Of a DNA stretch of 64,000 nt, positions 56,540-64,000 are shown in pieces. Positions within the stretch are counted from its first letter, which is position 1. Every line of letters begins with the position of its first letter. Origin of the DNA: Saccharopolyspora dendranthemae (GTDB lineage Bacteria; Actinomycetota; Actinomycetes; Mycobacteriales; Pseudonocardiaceae); NCBI RefSeq assembly GCF_007829955.1, contig NZ_VIWX01000001.1, positions 1,426,001-1,490,000 on the forward strand, in the 5' to 3' direction. Position numbers and translations under genes: made by a program. The notes beneath the pieces are model-generated. The model did not search any database. It was given only the letters and a program-made list of their open reading frames with translations, and was not told the DNA's origin.

Positions 56540-57850
56540 TCAGAAGCGGGCGGTCACGGCCTGGCCGTGGGCGGGCAGGTCCTCGGCATCGGCGAGCGCG
56601 ACGACCTGGTCGGCGACCTCGCGCAGCGCCTGCTCGGTGTAGGAGACGACGTGGATGCCGCGCAGGAAGCTCTGCACGCTCAGGCCCGAGGAGTGCCGGG
56701 CGCACCCACCGGTGGGCAGCACGTGGTTCGAGCCCGCGCAGTAGTCGCCGAGCGAGACCGGCGCGTACGGGCCGACGAAGATCGCGCCCGCGTTGCGCAC
56801 CCGCGCCGCGACCGCGTCGGCCTCGGCGGTCTGGATCTCCAGGTGCTCGGCGGCGTAGGCGTCGACCACCCGGATGCCGTCGTCGACGTCCGACACGAGG
56901 ATGCAGCCGGACTGGCGCCCGGTCAGCGCGGTGCGGATGCGCTCGACGTGCTTGGTCAGGCCAACCTGGCGCTCCAGCTCGGCGTCGACGGCGTCGGCCA
57001 GCTCCGGTGAGGTCGTGACCAGCACGCTGGCCGCGAGGGTGTCGTGCTCCGCCTGGCTGATGAGGTCGGCGGCCACGTGCACCGCGTCGGCCGTGCCGTC
57101 GGCGAGCACCGCGATCTCGGTGGGCCCTGCCTCGGAGTCGATGCCGATGATGCTGCGCAGGTGGCGCTTGGCGGCGGTGACGTAGACGTTGCCGGGCCCG
57201 GTGACCATGTCGGCGGGCAGCAGCTCGGCACCGTCGGTGTCGGTGCCGCCGTAGGCGAGCAGCGCGACGGCCTGCGCTCCGCCGACCGCCCAGACCTCCT
57301 CGACGCCCAGCAGCTGGGCGGCGGCCAGGATCGTCGGGTGCGGCATGCCGCCGAAGTCGGCTTGCGGCGGGCTGCAGACCACCAGCGAGTCGACGCCGGC
57401 GGTCTGGGCCGGGACGACGTTCATGACGACGCTCGACGGGTACACGGCGAGGCCACCGGGCGCGTAGAGGCCGACTCGCTCCACCGGCACCCAGCGCTCG
57501 GTGACCGTGCCACCGGGCACGACCTGGGTGGTGCTGTCGGTGCGACGCTGGTCGGTGTGCACGCGACGGGCCCGCGCGATGGATTCCTCCAGCGCGGCCC
57601 GCACGGCCGGGTCGAGCTCGTCGAGCGCGCGGCGCAGCTCGTCGGCGGGCACCCGCACTCGCTCGGGACGGACCCCGTCGAACTTCTCGGTGTGGTCGAG
57701 CACGGCGTCGACGCCGCGGTCGCGGATGTCCTCGATCACCGGCCGGACCCGATGCAGCACGTGCTCAACGTCCATCTCGGCGCGCGGCAGCGTGGCACGC
57801 AGCGTGGCGGTGGACGGAACACGACCGCGCAGGTCGGTACGGGTGAGCAT
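56540..57850 (-). CDS. hisD: histidinol dehydrogenase
   Basis: Zn/NAD enzyme doing the last two oxidations to histidine. 436 residues. Motifs: [69 protein letters not shown], and the metal/catalytic region [13 protein letters not shown] and [10 protein letters not shown]. Start is ATG 57850: GGAAGG sits six bases upstream, whereas ATG 57856 lies directly against it. First gene of hisD-hisC-hisB. Confidence 0.98.
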   Translation of the reverse strand: MLTRTDLRGRVPSTATLRATLPRAEMDVEHVLHRVRPVIEDIRDRGVDAVLDHTEKFDGVRPERVRVPADELRRALDELDPAVRAALEESIARARRVHTDQRRTDSTTQVVPGGTVTERWVPVERVGLYAPGGLAVYPSSVVMNVVPAQTAGVDSLVVCSPPQADFGGMPHPTILAAAQLLGVEEVWAVGGAQAVALLAYGGTDTDGAELLPADMVTGPGNVYVTAAKRHLRSIIGIDSEAGPTEIAVLADGTADAVHVAADLISQAEHDTLAASVLVTTSPELADAVDAELERQVGLTKHVERIRTALTGRQSGCILVSDVDDGIRVVDAYAAEHLEIQTAEADAVAARVRNAGAIFVGPYAPVSLGDYCAGSNHVLPTGGCARHSSGLSVQSFLRGIHVVSYTEQALREVADQVVALADAEDLPAHGQAVTARF

Positions 57851-57992
57851 GGGCATCCTTCCAGGACAGGTGAACTACACCGACCAGGGTAATCGACCCC
57901 CACCCCCCAGTCCCCAAACCCAGCCCCGAGTCACACCACAAGAAGAAAGCAAGAGCACAAGAACAAGAGCAGGAACAAGAACACCGTCAGGC
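57851..57992. other. hisD upstream region, purine-rich
   Basis: About 140 bases between hisD and the hairpin array. The plus strand has an A/G-rich stretch at 57938-57982 (repeated AAGA and GAACAAGA pieces). It presumably contains the hisD promoter, which I cannot place. Confidence 0.35.
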
Positions 57993-58060
57993 AAGCACCG
58001 AAGGTGCTTTCTCACTGCCCCACGCAAGCAACCCACGTCAGGCAAGCACCGAAGGTGCTT
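57993..58060 (+). repeat. tandem hairpin repeat, two copies, 51-base period
   Basis: AAGCACCGAAGGTGCTT occurs at 57993-58009 and 58044-58060. Each is a 7-base hairpin with GAA loop. The flanks (GTCAGGC before, TCTCACTGCCCCACGCAAGC after) are also repeated. The array runs directly into repeat copy B. Confidence 0.9.
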
Positions 58061-58078
58061 TCTCAGTGCCCCACGCAA

Positions 58079-58241
58079 GCAACCGGCACCGCCGCGGGTT
58101 CTCAGACGCCTTCTGGGGAGGACAGCCGACGTGTCGTGTATTGGCATACATAAGCCTCGGATCCCGGAGCCAGAAGGCGTCTGAGGTTCCGCTACCCGCA
58201 CCGCCCAGCAAGGAGACCACTGAGTAGTTGCAGTGAACCCG
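58079..58241. repeat. interspersed palindromic repeat family 2, copy B
   Basis: Perfect 16-base stem CTCAGACGCCTTCTGG (58101-58116) and CCAGAAGGCGTCTGAG (58170-58185), flanked by AACCGGCACCGCCGCGGGTT on the left and GGTTCCGCTACCCGCACCGC on the right. The right flank extends to GTTGCAGTGAACCCG. It lies in the divergent gap between hisD and the carboxypeptidase gene. Bases 58242-58408 after it hold the promoter region of the carboxypeptidase and nothing else I recognise. Confidence 0.93.
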
Positions 58242-58408
58242 CACCGCCGAGCAACAAGACCCGAATAACACAAGGCACGGCACGCCACCCCTACCGAAGA
58301 AAAAGGGGAAAATGTTCATGCTGGGGCCATAGTTCGCCAATGAGTTGCCAACACCACCCACCTCCTGGACTCTGCCAACATCACCTCCAGTGATCGATCG
58401 GAGACCCG

Positions 58409-59674
58409 ATGTTCAGCTCTAGGCGCAAGGCAGCTCTGGTGGCCGCGGCCGCCGGCCTGGTACTGCTGGCACCGGTTCAGGCGGGCTTGGCCGCAGAACC
58501 GACCGGCGCATCCGCGCAGGACCGCGCGATCTACACGGTCCCCAACACCGACAGCGCATCCCGTACGGAGATCAACCGCAGCGGCGCGGAGGTCCTGGGT
58601 GTCACCAAGGACCGGGTCGCCAGCGTGGAGGCGACGGGCGCGGAGGCCGAGCAGCTGCGCGCTCGCGGCTTCCAGCTCACCGAGCAGTCGAAGGTCGCCG
58701 ATGCGCTGCAGAAGCGCAACGGCGTGCAGCCGAAGGCCCCGGGCGATTTCCCGCCGGGTGACGAGGCGTACCACAACTACGACGAGATGGTCGCCGAGCT
58801 CGACAAGACGGTGGCCGATCACCCGGATCTCGCGGCGAAGGTCAGCGCGGGTAAGTCGTTCGAGGGCCGGGACATCCCGGTGCTCAAGGTGAGCGACAAC
58901 GTGGCGACGGACGAGGACGAGCCGGAGGTCCTCTTCGACTGCAACCAGCACGCGCGCGAGCACCTGACGACCGAGATGTGCTTGCACGTGGCGCAGCGGT
59001 TCACCGACAACTACTCGGATCCGGCTGTGAAGGACATGGTCGACAACCGGGAGATCTGGATCATCCCGTCGGTCAACCCGGATGGGTCGTCCTACGACGT
59101 CGAGTCGGGCGAGTACCAGGGCTGGCGCAAGAACCGCCAGGACCAGGGCACCGACGTCAACCGCAACTGGGGCCACAAGTGGGGCTGCTGCGGTGGTTCC
59201 AGCGATGACCCGGCGGATGAGACCTACCGGGGCACCGAGGCCTGGTCCTCGCCGGAGGCGGCGGCGATGCGCGACTTCATCGACTCGCGCGTGGTGGGCG
59301 GTGCCCAGCAGATCAAGGCCGCGGTGGACTTCCACACCTATTCCGAGCTGGTCCTGTGGCCCTTCGGCCACACGTCTGACGACGTCACCGAGGGCATGAC
59401 GCAGGAGGAGAACGACCGGTTCGTGAAGGTCGGCACCGAGATGGCGCAGACCAACGGCTACACGCCGCAGCAGTCGAGCGACCTGTACGTGACCGACGGC
59501 GACAGCCTCGACTGGATGTGGGGTCAGCACAAGATCCTGGCCTTCACCTTCGAGATGTACCCGTCGAGCAGCGGTGGTCTCGACGGCTTCTACCCGCCGG
59601 GCGACGTGATCGAGCGGGAGACCGCTCGCAACGACGCCGCAGTGGACATCCTGCTGCGCGAGGCGGGTGCCTGA
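58409..59674 (+). CDS. secreted zinc carboxypeptidase (family M14)
   Basis: 421 residues. Signal peptide about 1-28, propeptide, then an M14 domain from about residue 120. The Zn ligands are in FDCNQHAREH (HxxE) and the later His in AVDFHTYSEL; the substrate Arg/Asn region is VNRNWGHKWG; the catalytic Glu lies in FTFEMYPSSS. It trims C-terminal residues from peptides outside the cell. CGGAG lies shortly before ATG 58409. A single gene with a strong terminator, preceded by repeats. Confidence 0.95.
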   Translation: MFSSRRKAALVAAAAGLVLLAPVQAGLAAEPTGASAQDRAIYTVPNTDSASRTEINRSGAEVLGVTKDRVASVEATGAEAEQLRARGFQLTEQSKVADALQKRNGVQPKAPGDFPPGDEAYHNYDEMVAELDKTVADHPDLAAKVSAGKSFEGRDIPVLKVSDNVATDEDEPEVLFDCNQHAREHLTTEMCLHVAQRFTDNYSDPAVKDMVDNREIWIIPSVNPDGSSYDVESGEYQGWRKNRQDQGTDVNRNWGHKWGCCGGSSDDPADETYRGTEAWSSPEAAAMRDFIDSRVVGGAQQIKAAVDFHTYSELVLWPFGHTSDDVTEGMTQEENDRFVKVGTEMAQTNGYTPQQSSDLYVTDGDSLDWMWGQHKILAFTFEMYPSSSGGLDGFYPPGDVIERETARNDAAVDILLREAGA

Positions 59675-59696
59675 CCCGCTCAGGAGGGGGATCGGG

Positions 59697-59726
59697 AGGG
59701 CCCGGGGTGCGCGCACCCCGGGCCCT
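59697..59726 (+). terminator. terminator after carboxypeptidase gene
   Basis: AGGGCCCGGGGTGC (59697-59710) pairs perfectly with GCACCCCGGGCCCT (59713-59726), followed by TTCT. Confidence 0.92.
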
Positions 59727-59748
59727 TTCTCTCGCGATAATGAGGGCC

Positions 59749-60426
59749 ATGAGCACCGCGACGACGATCCGCCCGCCCGCGCTGGTCCGCAGGGGCTCGT
59801 GGATCTACTGCCCGCTGCTGGGAGCGGCGGCGGGGTTCCTGCTGAGGCTGGTCGCGGCGTGGGTGGCGGGTTTGCCGTGGGCGCCGTTCCAGGGCGTGTT
59901 CGAGCTCGCGGCCTCGGGCGCGGACCCGTGGGGCGCGGTGGTGGCGGTCGCGCTGGGCGCGATCATCGGTTTGGGTTTCGCGGGGTTGTTCGCGCAGGAG
60001 CGGCTGACCGCGACGATCGACCCGGAGCGGGTGGTGCTCGCGACGGGCCGCCGCGAGCACGAGATCCCCGGCAGCGAGGTGGACGCGGTGTTCACCGAGC
60101 GCGGGCATCTGGTGCTGCTCGACGCGTCCGGCTCCGAGCTGGCTCGCCGCAAGTCGGGGCTGGACCGGTTGGCGCTGCGCGACGCGTTCCGCGAGCACGG
60201 CTACCGCTGGCGCGACTCGGACCCGTACGCGGGCCGGTACGCGCTGTGGACGGGCGACACCGAGGAGTTGCCACTGCGGGTCAACGCCCTGATGACCGAG
60301 CGCGACCGGGCGTTGCGCAGGCGCGACCACAAGGAGGCCGCGCTCCTGCGAACTCAGTTGGCGGAGCTGGGAGTCGTCCTCAGGGACGGCCACCGAAAGC
60401 AGTTCTGGCGCAAGACAGAAGACTGA
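59749..60426 (+). CDS. YqeB-like membrane protein
   Basis: 225 residues. Two N-terminal membrane segments (WIYCPLLGAAAGFLLRLVAAW and DPWGAVVAVALGAIIGLGFAGL), then a PH-like domain (LTATIDPERVVLATGRREHEIPGSEVDAVFTERGHLVLLD) and a C-terminal helical part with basic DRALRRRDHKEAALLRTQLAELGVVLRD. This resembles the YqeB family, function unknown. ATG 59749 lies seven bases after GATAAT (59736-59741), so it is probably leaderless; ATG 59740 inside that box is less likely. Confidence 0.75.
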   Translation: MSTATTIRPPALVRRGSWIYCPLLGAAAGFLLRLVAAWVAGLPWAPFQGVFELAASGADPWGAVVAVALGAIIGLGFAGLFAQERLTATIDPERVVLATGRREHEIPGSEVDAVFTERGHLVLLDASGSELARRKSGLDRLALRDAFREHGYRWRDSDPYAGRYALWTGDTEELPLRVNALMTERDRALRRRDHKEAALLRTQLAELGVVLRDGHRKQFWRKTED

Positions 60427-60431
60427 AACCC

Positions 60432-60580
60432 AAGCACCGAAGGCGCTTTCGCAGTACAAGCAGAGCACGTCAGGCAAGCACCGAAGGTGCTTTCGCACTA
60501 CCACCAGAGCACGTCAGGCAAGCACCGAAGGTGCTTTCGCACTACCACCAGAGCACGTCAGGCAAGCACCGAAGGTGCTT
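60432..60580 (+). repeat. tandem hairpin repeat, four copies, 44-base period
   Basis: The 17-base hairpin AAGCACCGAAGGTGCTT starts at 60432 (variant with GGCGCTT), 60476, 60520 and 60564. The 27 bases between are almost identical from unit to unit (TCGCACTACCACCAGAGCAC then GTCAGGC). The array starts six bases after the YqeB-like stop and leads into copy C of the family 2 repeat. Confidence 0.95.
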
Positions 60581-60598
60581 TCGCACTACCCCACCTGA

Positions 60599-60763
60599 GC
60601 AACCGGCACCGCCGCGGGTTCTCAGACGCCTCCTGGGGAGGACAGCCGAAGCGCCGCGTATCCCCTAATACTCAAGTCTCGGATCCCGGACCCAGGAGGC
60701 GTCTGAGGTTCCGCTACCCGCACCGCGAAGCAGCAAGACCACGGAGCAGTTGCAGTGAACCCG
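60599..60763. repeat. interspersed palindromic repeat family 2, copy C
   Basis: Perfect 17-base stem CTCAGACGCCTCCTGGG (60621-60637) and CCCAGGAGGCGTCTGAG (60691-60707). Relative to copy B, TTCTGG/CCAGAA has become TCCTGG/CCAGGA, a paired change. The flanks are as in copy B, including the GTTGCAGTGAACCCG end. It lies between convergent genes. Confidence 0.95.
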
Positions 60764-60773
60764 GGGACGAAGA

Positions 60774-60932
60774 TCAGGAAAGCATCAGGACGATCGTGCC
60801 GATGAGGATGCCGGCCACTACCACTGCCGCGGCCACCATCATCAGCAGGCGCATCTGCGGGCGGTCTCCGGACGCCTCGTTCTGCACGCGTTCCCGCCAC
60901 TGGAGGAATGTGGTGCCTTCTTGCTCGCTCAC
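60774..60932 (-). CDS. small single-span membrane protein
   Basis: 52 residues from GTG 60932, with AGGAG (complement of 60938-60942) five bases upstream. Polar N-terminus (VSEQEGTTFLQWRERVQNEA) followed by one membrane segment (RLLMMVAAAVVVAGILIGTIV) at the C-terminus. It lies 67 bases after the last ABC ATPase gene on the same strand and may be the final gene of that operon. Function unknown. Confidence 0.65.
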   Translation of the reverse strand: MSEQEGTTFLQWRERVQNEASGDRPQMRLLMMVAAAVVVAGILIGTIVLMLS

Positions 60933-60999
60933 GTCAGCTCCTGAGAGTCGTTCGTACTTCTTCGAAGCGGCTCCCCGAGTACCGCATTGCGCCACAATC

Positions 61000-61641
61000 T
61001 CATACCAACTCGGCTACGTGAACCGCACGGTCGGCCCACCGCTCCAGGAGTGCTTCGTCGTGGCTGATGGCCAGGACTCCGGTGTCGTCCTCCCTGGTCC
61101 GGCGGTCGACAACGCGCACGAGCGCGGCCGTGGTGGAGGCGTCGAGCATGGCGGTCATCTCGTCGCACACCAGGTAGCGGGGCCGTGGGGCGAGCGCTCG
61201 GGCCAGGCAGGCGCGTTGCAGCTGGCCGTCGCTGACCTCGTGGGGCCTGCGGGTGAGGAGTTCGTCGGTGAGGCCGACTTCGTCGGTGAGTGCGCCGATC
61301 TCGCCCGGTTCTCCGGCGGCGAGCAGCGGTTCCGAGATGATGTCGCGGAGCGTGAAGCGGGGATCGACCGCCGGGCGCGGGTGCTGGAAGACGATTCCGA
61401 TCGCTTTTCGCGTTTCCGGGGGTGTGCGGTGCCGAAAACCGGTGATGTCACTGCCATCGAGCGACACCCGACCGGACCACGGCCGGTGCAGGAGGGCCAG
61501 CACGCGCCCCAGCGTCGACTTTCCTGAACCGCTGGGACCGGCCAGACCCAGCACTTCGCCTGCGGCGAGGTCGATGCTCGCGCCGTCGAGCACCGGCTCA
61601 CCGCGCCGGTAGCCGACGACGACGTCCTTCGCGCTCAGCAC
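61000..61641 (-). CDS. peptide/nickel ABC transporter ATP-binding protein (DppF/NikE-like)
   Basis: 213 residues: Walker A GPSGSGKST, Q-loop VFQHPRPAVDPRF, a degenerate signature VSDGQLQRACLARALAP (usually LSGGQ), Walker B LVCDEMTAMLD and switch ISHDEALLERW. GTG 61641 overlaps the stop of the preceding ATPase gene by seven bases. Shorter than the usual 250-330 residues, lacking the C-terminal oligopeptide-binding extension. Second ATPase of the importer. Confidence 0.9.
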   Translation of the reverse strand: MLSAKDVVVGYRRGEPVLDGASIDLAAGEVLGLAGPSGSGKSTLGRVLALLHRPWSGRVSLDGSDITGFRHRTPPETRKAIGIVFQHPRPAVDPRFTLRDIISEPLLAAGEPGEIGALTDEVGLTDELLTRRPHEVSDGQLQRACLARALAPRPRYLVCDEMTAMLDASTTAALVRVVDRRTREDDTGVLAISHDEALLERWADRAVHVAELV

Positions 61642-62600
61642 GGCGCGTGCGCTGCGATCCACCGCTCGCCGCGGGCGAGCAGTGCGGGATCTCCCGTGCA
61701 GGGCGCGAACCCCGGCTGGTCCGGACGGCGTTGGCAGTACACGCAGCCCCACTCCTGTTCGATGCGGTCGAGCTCGGTCAACGACGGCGGGTGGCCGGGG
61801 ATCGGCTCGAACCCGCCTTCGGGCAGCGCGGCCAGCAGCGCCGAGGTGTAGGGGTGCCAGGGATCGCCCAGCACCTGATCGGCCGGACCGGCTTCCACGA
61901 CGCGGCTGGCGTACATCACCGCGACGTCGGTGGCCACGCGGCGGGCGGCGGCGAGGTCGTGGGTGATCAGCAGGACCGCGCGGTCGTCCGTCGCGGCATC
62001 GGCGAGCAGGTCGACGGTGCGGTGGACGAGCGGGCGGTCCAGGCCGGTGGTCGGTTCGTCGGCGAGGATGATCCGCGGGTCCCCGGCGAGTGCGAGGGCC
62101 AGCGCGACCCGCTGGGCCATGCCGCCGGAGAGCTCGTGCGGGTAGCGGTCCAGGTCAGCCGGGTCGAGTCCGACGTGACGCGCGAGCTCGTCGGGGCCGC
62201 TGGGTCCGCGCAACGCCTCGATGGCCTCCACCAGCTGGGCCCGGGCGGTGCGCACCGGGGTCAGGTGGGTGCTCGCCGACTGCGGCACGAGACCGATGCG
62301 GCGTCCGCGAACCTGCCCCGCCAGCACCGATTCCGGTGCCGCGAGCAAGTCGGTCCCGTCGTCGAGCAGGGCGCTGCCCCGCGTTTCGGCGTTGCCGGGC
62401 AGCAGTCCGAGCAGCGCGGAGGCCAGAACCGACTTGCCGCAACCGGATTCGCCGACCAGGGCCAGCACCCGCCCCGGCCTCAGCTGCAGCGCGGCGTCGC
62501 TCACGGCGCGCACCAGCACGCCGCGCGGCAGCCGGAACCGGACCGAGAGCTGGTGCAGCGTCAGCAGATCGGTCGTCTCGGGGGCCTGCACGTCGGTCAC
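61635..62600 (-). CDS. peptide/nickel ABC transporter ATP-binding protein (DppD/NikD-like)
   Basis: 321 residues: Walker A GESGCGKS, signature LSGGMAQRVALALALAG, Walker B IILADEPTTGLD, switch LITHDLAAARRVA, and the C-terminal oligopeptide/dipeptide extension with cysteines (WGCVYCQRRPDQPGFAPC) typical of Opp/Dpp/Nik ATPases. GTG 62600 overlaps the permease stop by GTGA. It powers uptake through the two permeases encoded upstream. Confidence 0.94.
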   Translation of the reverse strand: MTDVQAPETTDLLTLHQLSVRFRLPRGVLVRAVSDAALQLRPGRVLALVGESGCGKSVLASALLGLLPGNAETRGSALLDDGTDLLAAPESVLAGQVRGRRIGLVPQSASTHLTPVRTARAQLVEAIEALRGPSGPDELARHVGLDPADLDRYPHELSGGMAQRVALALALAGDPRIILADEPTTGLDRPLVHRTVDLLADAATDDRAVLLITHDLAAARRVATDVAVMYASRVVEAGPADQVLGDPWHPYTSALLAALPEGGFEPIPGHPPSLTELDRIEQEWGCVYCQRRPDQPGFAPCTGDPALLARGERWIAAHAPC

Positions 62601-63463
62601 AGCGACAGCTCCGATCGTCGTCGCGGCACGATCCGGTCCCGCCAGGTCGCGGCCAGGCCGGAGACCGCCAGCGTGGTCACCACCAGCAGACCGGACGGGA
62701 ACAGCACGATCCACCAGGCGCCGAGCAGCACGGCGTCGCGGCCGTCGCCGAGGATGTTGCCGATGCTGGCCAGGTGCGGCGGCAGGCCGAGACCGAGGAA
62801 GCTCAGCGCGGTTTCGTGCCACACGGCGTGGGGCACGAGCAGCACCGCCGACAGCGCGGCCTGCGGCACGATCGCGGGCAGCAGATGCCTGCGCAGGACC
62901 CGCGCCCGCGAGGAACCGCCGGCGATGGCGGCGTCCACGTAGGGCCGCTGCCGCAGCGAGAGGACCTCGGAGCGCACGATGCGCGCCACCGTGGTCCAGT
63001 GCGTGAGCGCGATCGAGCAGATCACCGCGAGCAGGCTTCCCCGGTACAGCGCGACGATGACCACGCCCAGCAGCAGGTGCGGCACCGAGTTGACGGTGTC
63101 GACCAGCCGCATCAGCACCCGGTCCGCCCAGCCGCCGAGTCCTCCGGCCACCACGCCGACCAGCGATCCGAGCACTGTGGACACCAGTGCGCTGAACGCG
63201 GCCACCAGCAGCGACACTCGCAGTCCGGCCATCGACTGCACGAACAGGTCGCGGCCGCTGGAGTCGGTGCCGAAGGGGTGCGCGAGACCGGGAGCGAGGC
63301 GGATGTCCTCGTAGTTCACGCTCTGCCCGCCCAGCAGCAGCGGCACGAGCGCCGCGCCGAGCACCAGCAGCACCAGGCCGGCGGCGGAGGCGCGCAGGCG
63401 GGTGCGCGGACGGGCGCGGGAGGTCCCCGCGCGCCCCGCGGGCTTCCAGGTCAGCTCAGCCAT
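62597..63463 (-). CDS. peptide/nickel ABC transporter permease (DppC/NikC-like)
   Basis: 288 residues with six hydrophobic segments. LAHPFGTDSSGRDLFVQSMAG near the N-terminus is the DppC-family hallmark, and the EAA-type coupling loop is VDAAIAGGSSRARVLRRHLLP. ATG 63463 overlaps the preceding permease gene by eight bases. Substrate (peptides, nickel or opines) cannot be told. Confidence 0.94.
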   Translation of the reverse strand: MAELTWKPAGRAGTSRARPRTRLRASAAGLVLLVLGAALVPLLLGGQSVNYEDIRLAPGLAHPFGTDSSGRDLFVQSMAGLRVSLLVAAFSALVSTVLGSLVGVVAGGLGGWADRVLMRLVDTVNSVPHLLLGVVIVALYRGSLLAVICSIALTHWTTVARIVRSEVLSLRQRPYVDAAIAGGSSRARVLRRHLLPAIVPQAALSAVLLVPHAVWHETALSFLGLGLPPHLASIGNILGDGRDAVLLGAWWIVLFPSGLLVVTTLAVSGLAATWRDRIVPRRRSELSL

Positions 63464-64000
63464 CGGCGGCCACCCTCGGGTCGAGCAGGATCGCGGCGAC
63501 GTCGGCCAGCAGCGAACCCAGCAGCACCGCCGCGGTCGCCACCAGGGTCACCATCGCCAGCAGCGGGTAGTCCACGGCGGTGGCGGCGGTGACCACGGCT
63601 CCGGCCAGGCCCGGCCAGGAGAAGACCTCCTCGACCAGCACGGTTCCGGTGACCAGCTCCGGGATTCGGGCGCCGATGAGCGTCACGAAGGGCAGCAGCG
63701 CGGTGGGCAGGGCGTGCCGCAGCACCACGACCCGTTCGGCCAGGCCGCGCGCACGCGCACCGGTGACGTGGTCCTCGGCGAGCGAACCGAGCATCGACTG
63801 GCGGACGTGCAGCACCAGCCACGGGGTCTGGGACACGCCGAGCACCAGGGCGGGCAGCGCCAGGTGCTCGGCGACCTGCCCGAAGGAGACGTCCTGCCCG
63901 GCGTCGGTCAGGCCCGCCACCGGCAGCCAGCCGAGGCCGAGGGAGAACACCGCGATGGACAGCAGCGCCAGCACGAACGGCGGGACACCTTCCAGCGCGT
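63456..64000 (-). CDS. peptide/nickel ABC transporter permease (DppB/NikB-like), 5' end outside window
   Basis: C-terminal about 180 residues of a DppB-type permease. Visible: LALLSIAVFSLGLGWLPVAG, the long periplasmic loop, the coupling loop VTGARARGLAERVVVLRHALP and the end segment FSWPGLAGAVVTAATAVDYPLLAMVTLVATAAVLLGSLLADV. The N-terminus, and probably the substrate-binding protein gene, lie beyond base 64000. First visible gene of the permease-permease-ATPase-ATPase operon. Confidence 0.93.
   Translation of the reverse strand, partial: ALEGVPPFVLALLSIAVFSLGLGWLPVAGLTDAGQDVSFGQVAEHLALPALVLGVSQTPWLVLHVRQSMLGSLAEDHVTGARARGLAERVVVLRHALPTALLPFVTLIGARIPELVTGTVLVEEVFSWPGLAGAVVTAATAVDYPLLAMVTLVATAAVLLGSLLADVAAILLDPRVAADG

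Noticed and set aside
57875..58361. Open frames across the repeats near 58 kb and 60.6-60.9 kb
   Set aside because: They are readings of the palindromic repeats, appear in several frames on both strands and have no domain content.
60432..60580. CRISPR array
   Set aside because: Repeats are only 17 bases, the intervening 27 bases are nearly identical from unit to unit instead of unique, there are only four units and no cas genes are nearby.

Overview
The window is about 70% GC or higher, with dense genes, many GTG/TTG starts and several genes whose -10 box sits 6-8 bases before the start codon. This is typical of an actinomycete chromosome. Gene order resembles the pyk ... gltBD ... lgt-trpABC ... 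hisFI ... hisDCB region of Streptomyces and Mycobacterium. A member of the Pseudonocardiales (for example Saccharopolyspora or a relative) is a reasonable guess, but I cannot fix the genus from sequence alone. I see no rRNA, tRNA, transposase or CRISPR array.

Layout. 1-2.5 kb: acyl-CoA dehydrogenase (cut by the window edge) divergent from a TetR regulator with a perfect 17-base operator between them, then a MazEF-like toxin-antitoxin pair. 2.5-6.9 kb: a tandem glycine riboswitch leading into gcvT-glyA, then a CycA-type amino-acid permease. 6.9-15.6 kb: single genes (internally duplicated protein, XRE regulator, DedA, D-Ala-D-Ala carboxypeptidase, LysE exporter with divergent Lrp regulator, TesB, pyruvate kinase, VanZ-like, DUF2461). 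15.6-24.8 kb: an AfsR/LuxR-type ATPase regulator, a secreted lytic transglycosylase, a GntR-GntP gluconate unit, HelD and a membrane protein. 25-34.4 kb: gltBD and a BtuFCD-type ABC transporter. 34.6-41.4 kb: lgt and the trp cluster (trpE, membrane protein, trpC, trpB, trpA). 41.4-57.9 kb: histidine genes in three blocks (hisF-hisI, hisH-priA, hisD-hisC-hisB). Between hisB and hisH lie about 8 kb of other genes: a split transketolase with SoxR, a CitAB-type two-component system with dctA, and an island of clearly lower GC carrying one unusual multidomain gene. 58.4-64 kb: secreted zinc carboxypeptidase, a YqeB-like protein, and the end of a peptide/nickel ABC transporter operon.

How genes work together. 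gcvT, glyA and the permease form a glycine/serine/one-carbon unit under glycine riboswitch control. The trp cluster has no trpF; the HisA homologue at 44963-45694 is of the actinobacterial PriA type, expected to do both isomerisations. SoxR probably acts at a promoter with a 19-base spacer in front of the split transketolase. The CitAB-like pair faces dctA and probably controls it.

Most interesting items: (1) the gene at 52826-54364, which I read as a PUA/EVE-like Mrr-type N-terminal domain, a CBS pair and a C-terminal HEPN-like domain with R-x4-H, in DNA of about 53-55% GC, a candidate single-gene defence or stress-RNase system; (2) a family of four 70-base palindromic elements, all placed between convergent genes; (3) a second interspersed repeat of about 165 bases whose hairpin stem changes by paired substitutions between copies, twice joined to arrays of short hairpin repeats; (4) a 58-base perfect palindrome inside a small element with inverted ends.
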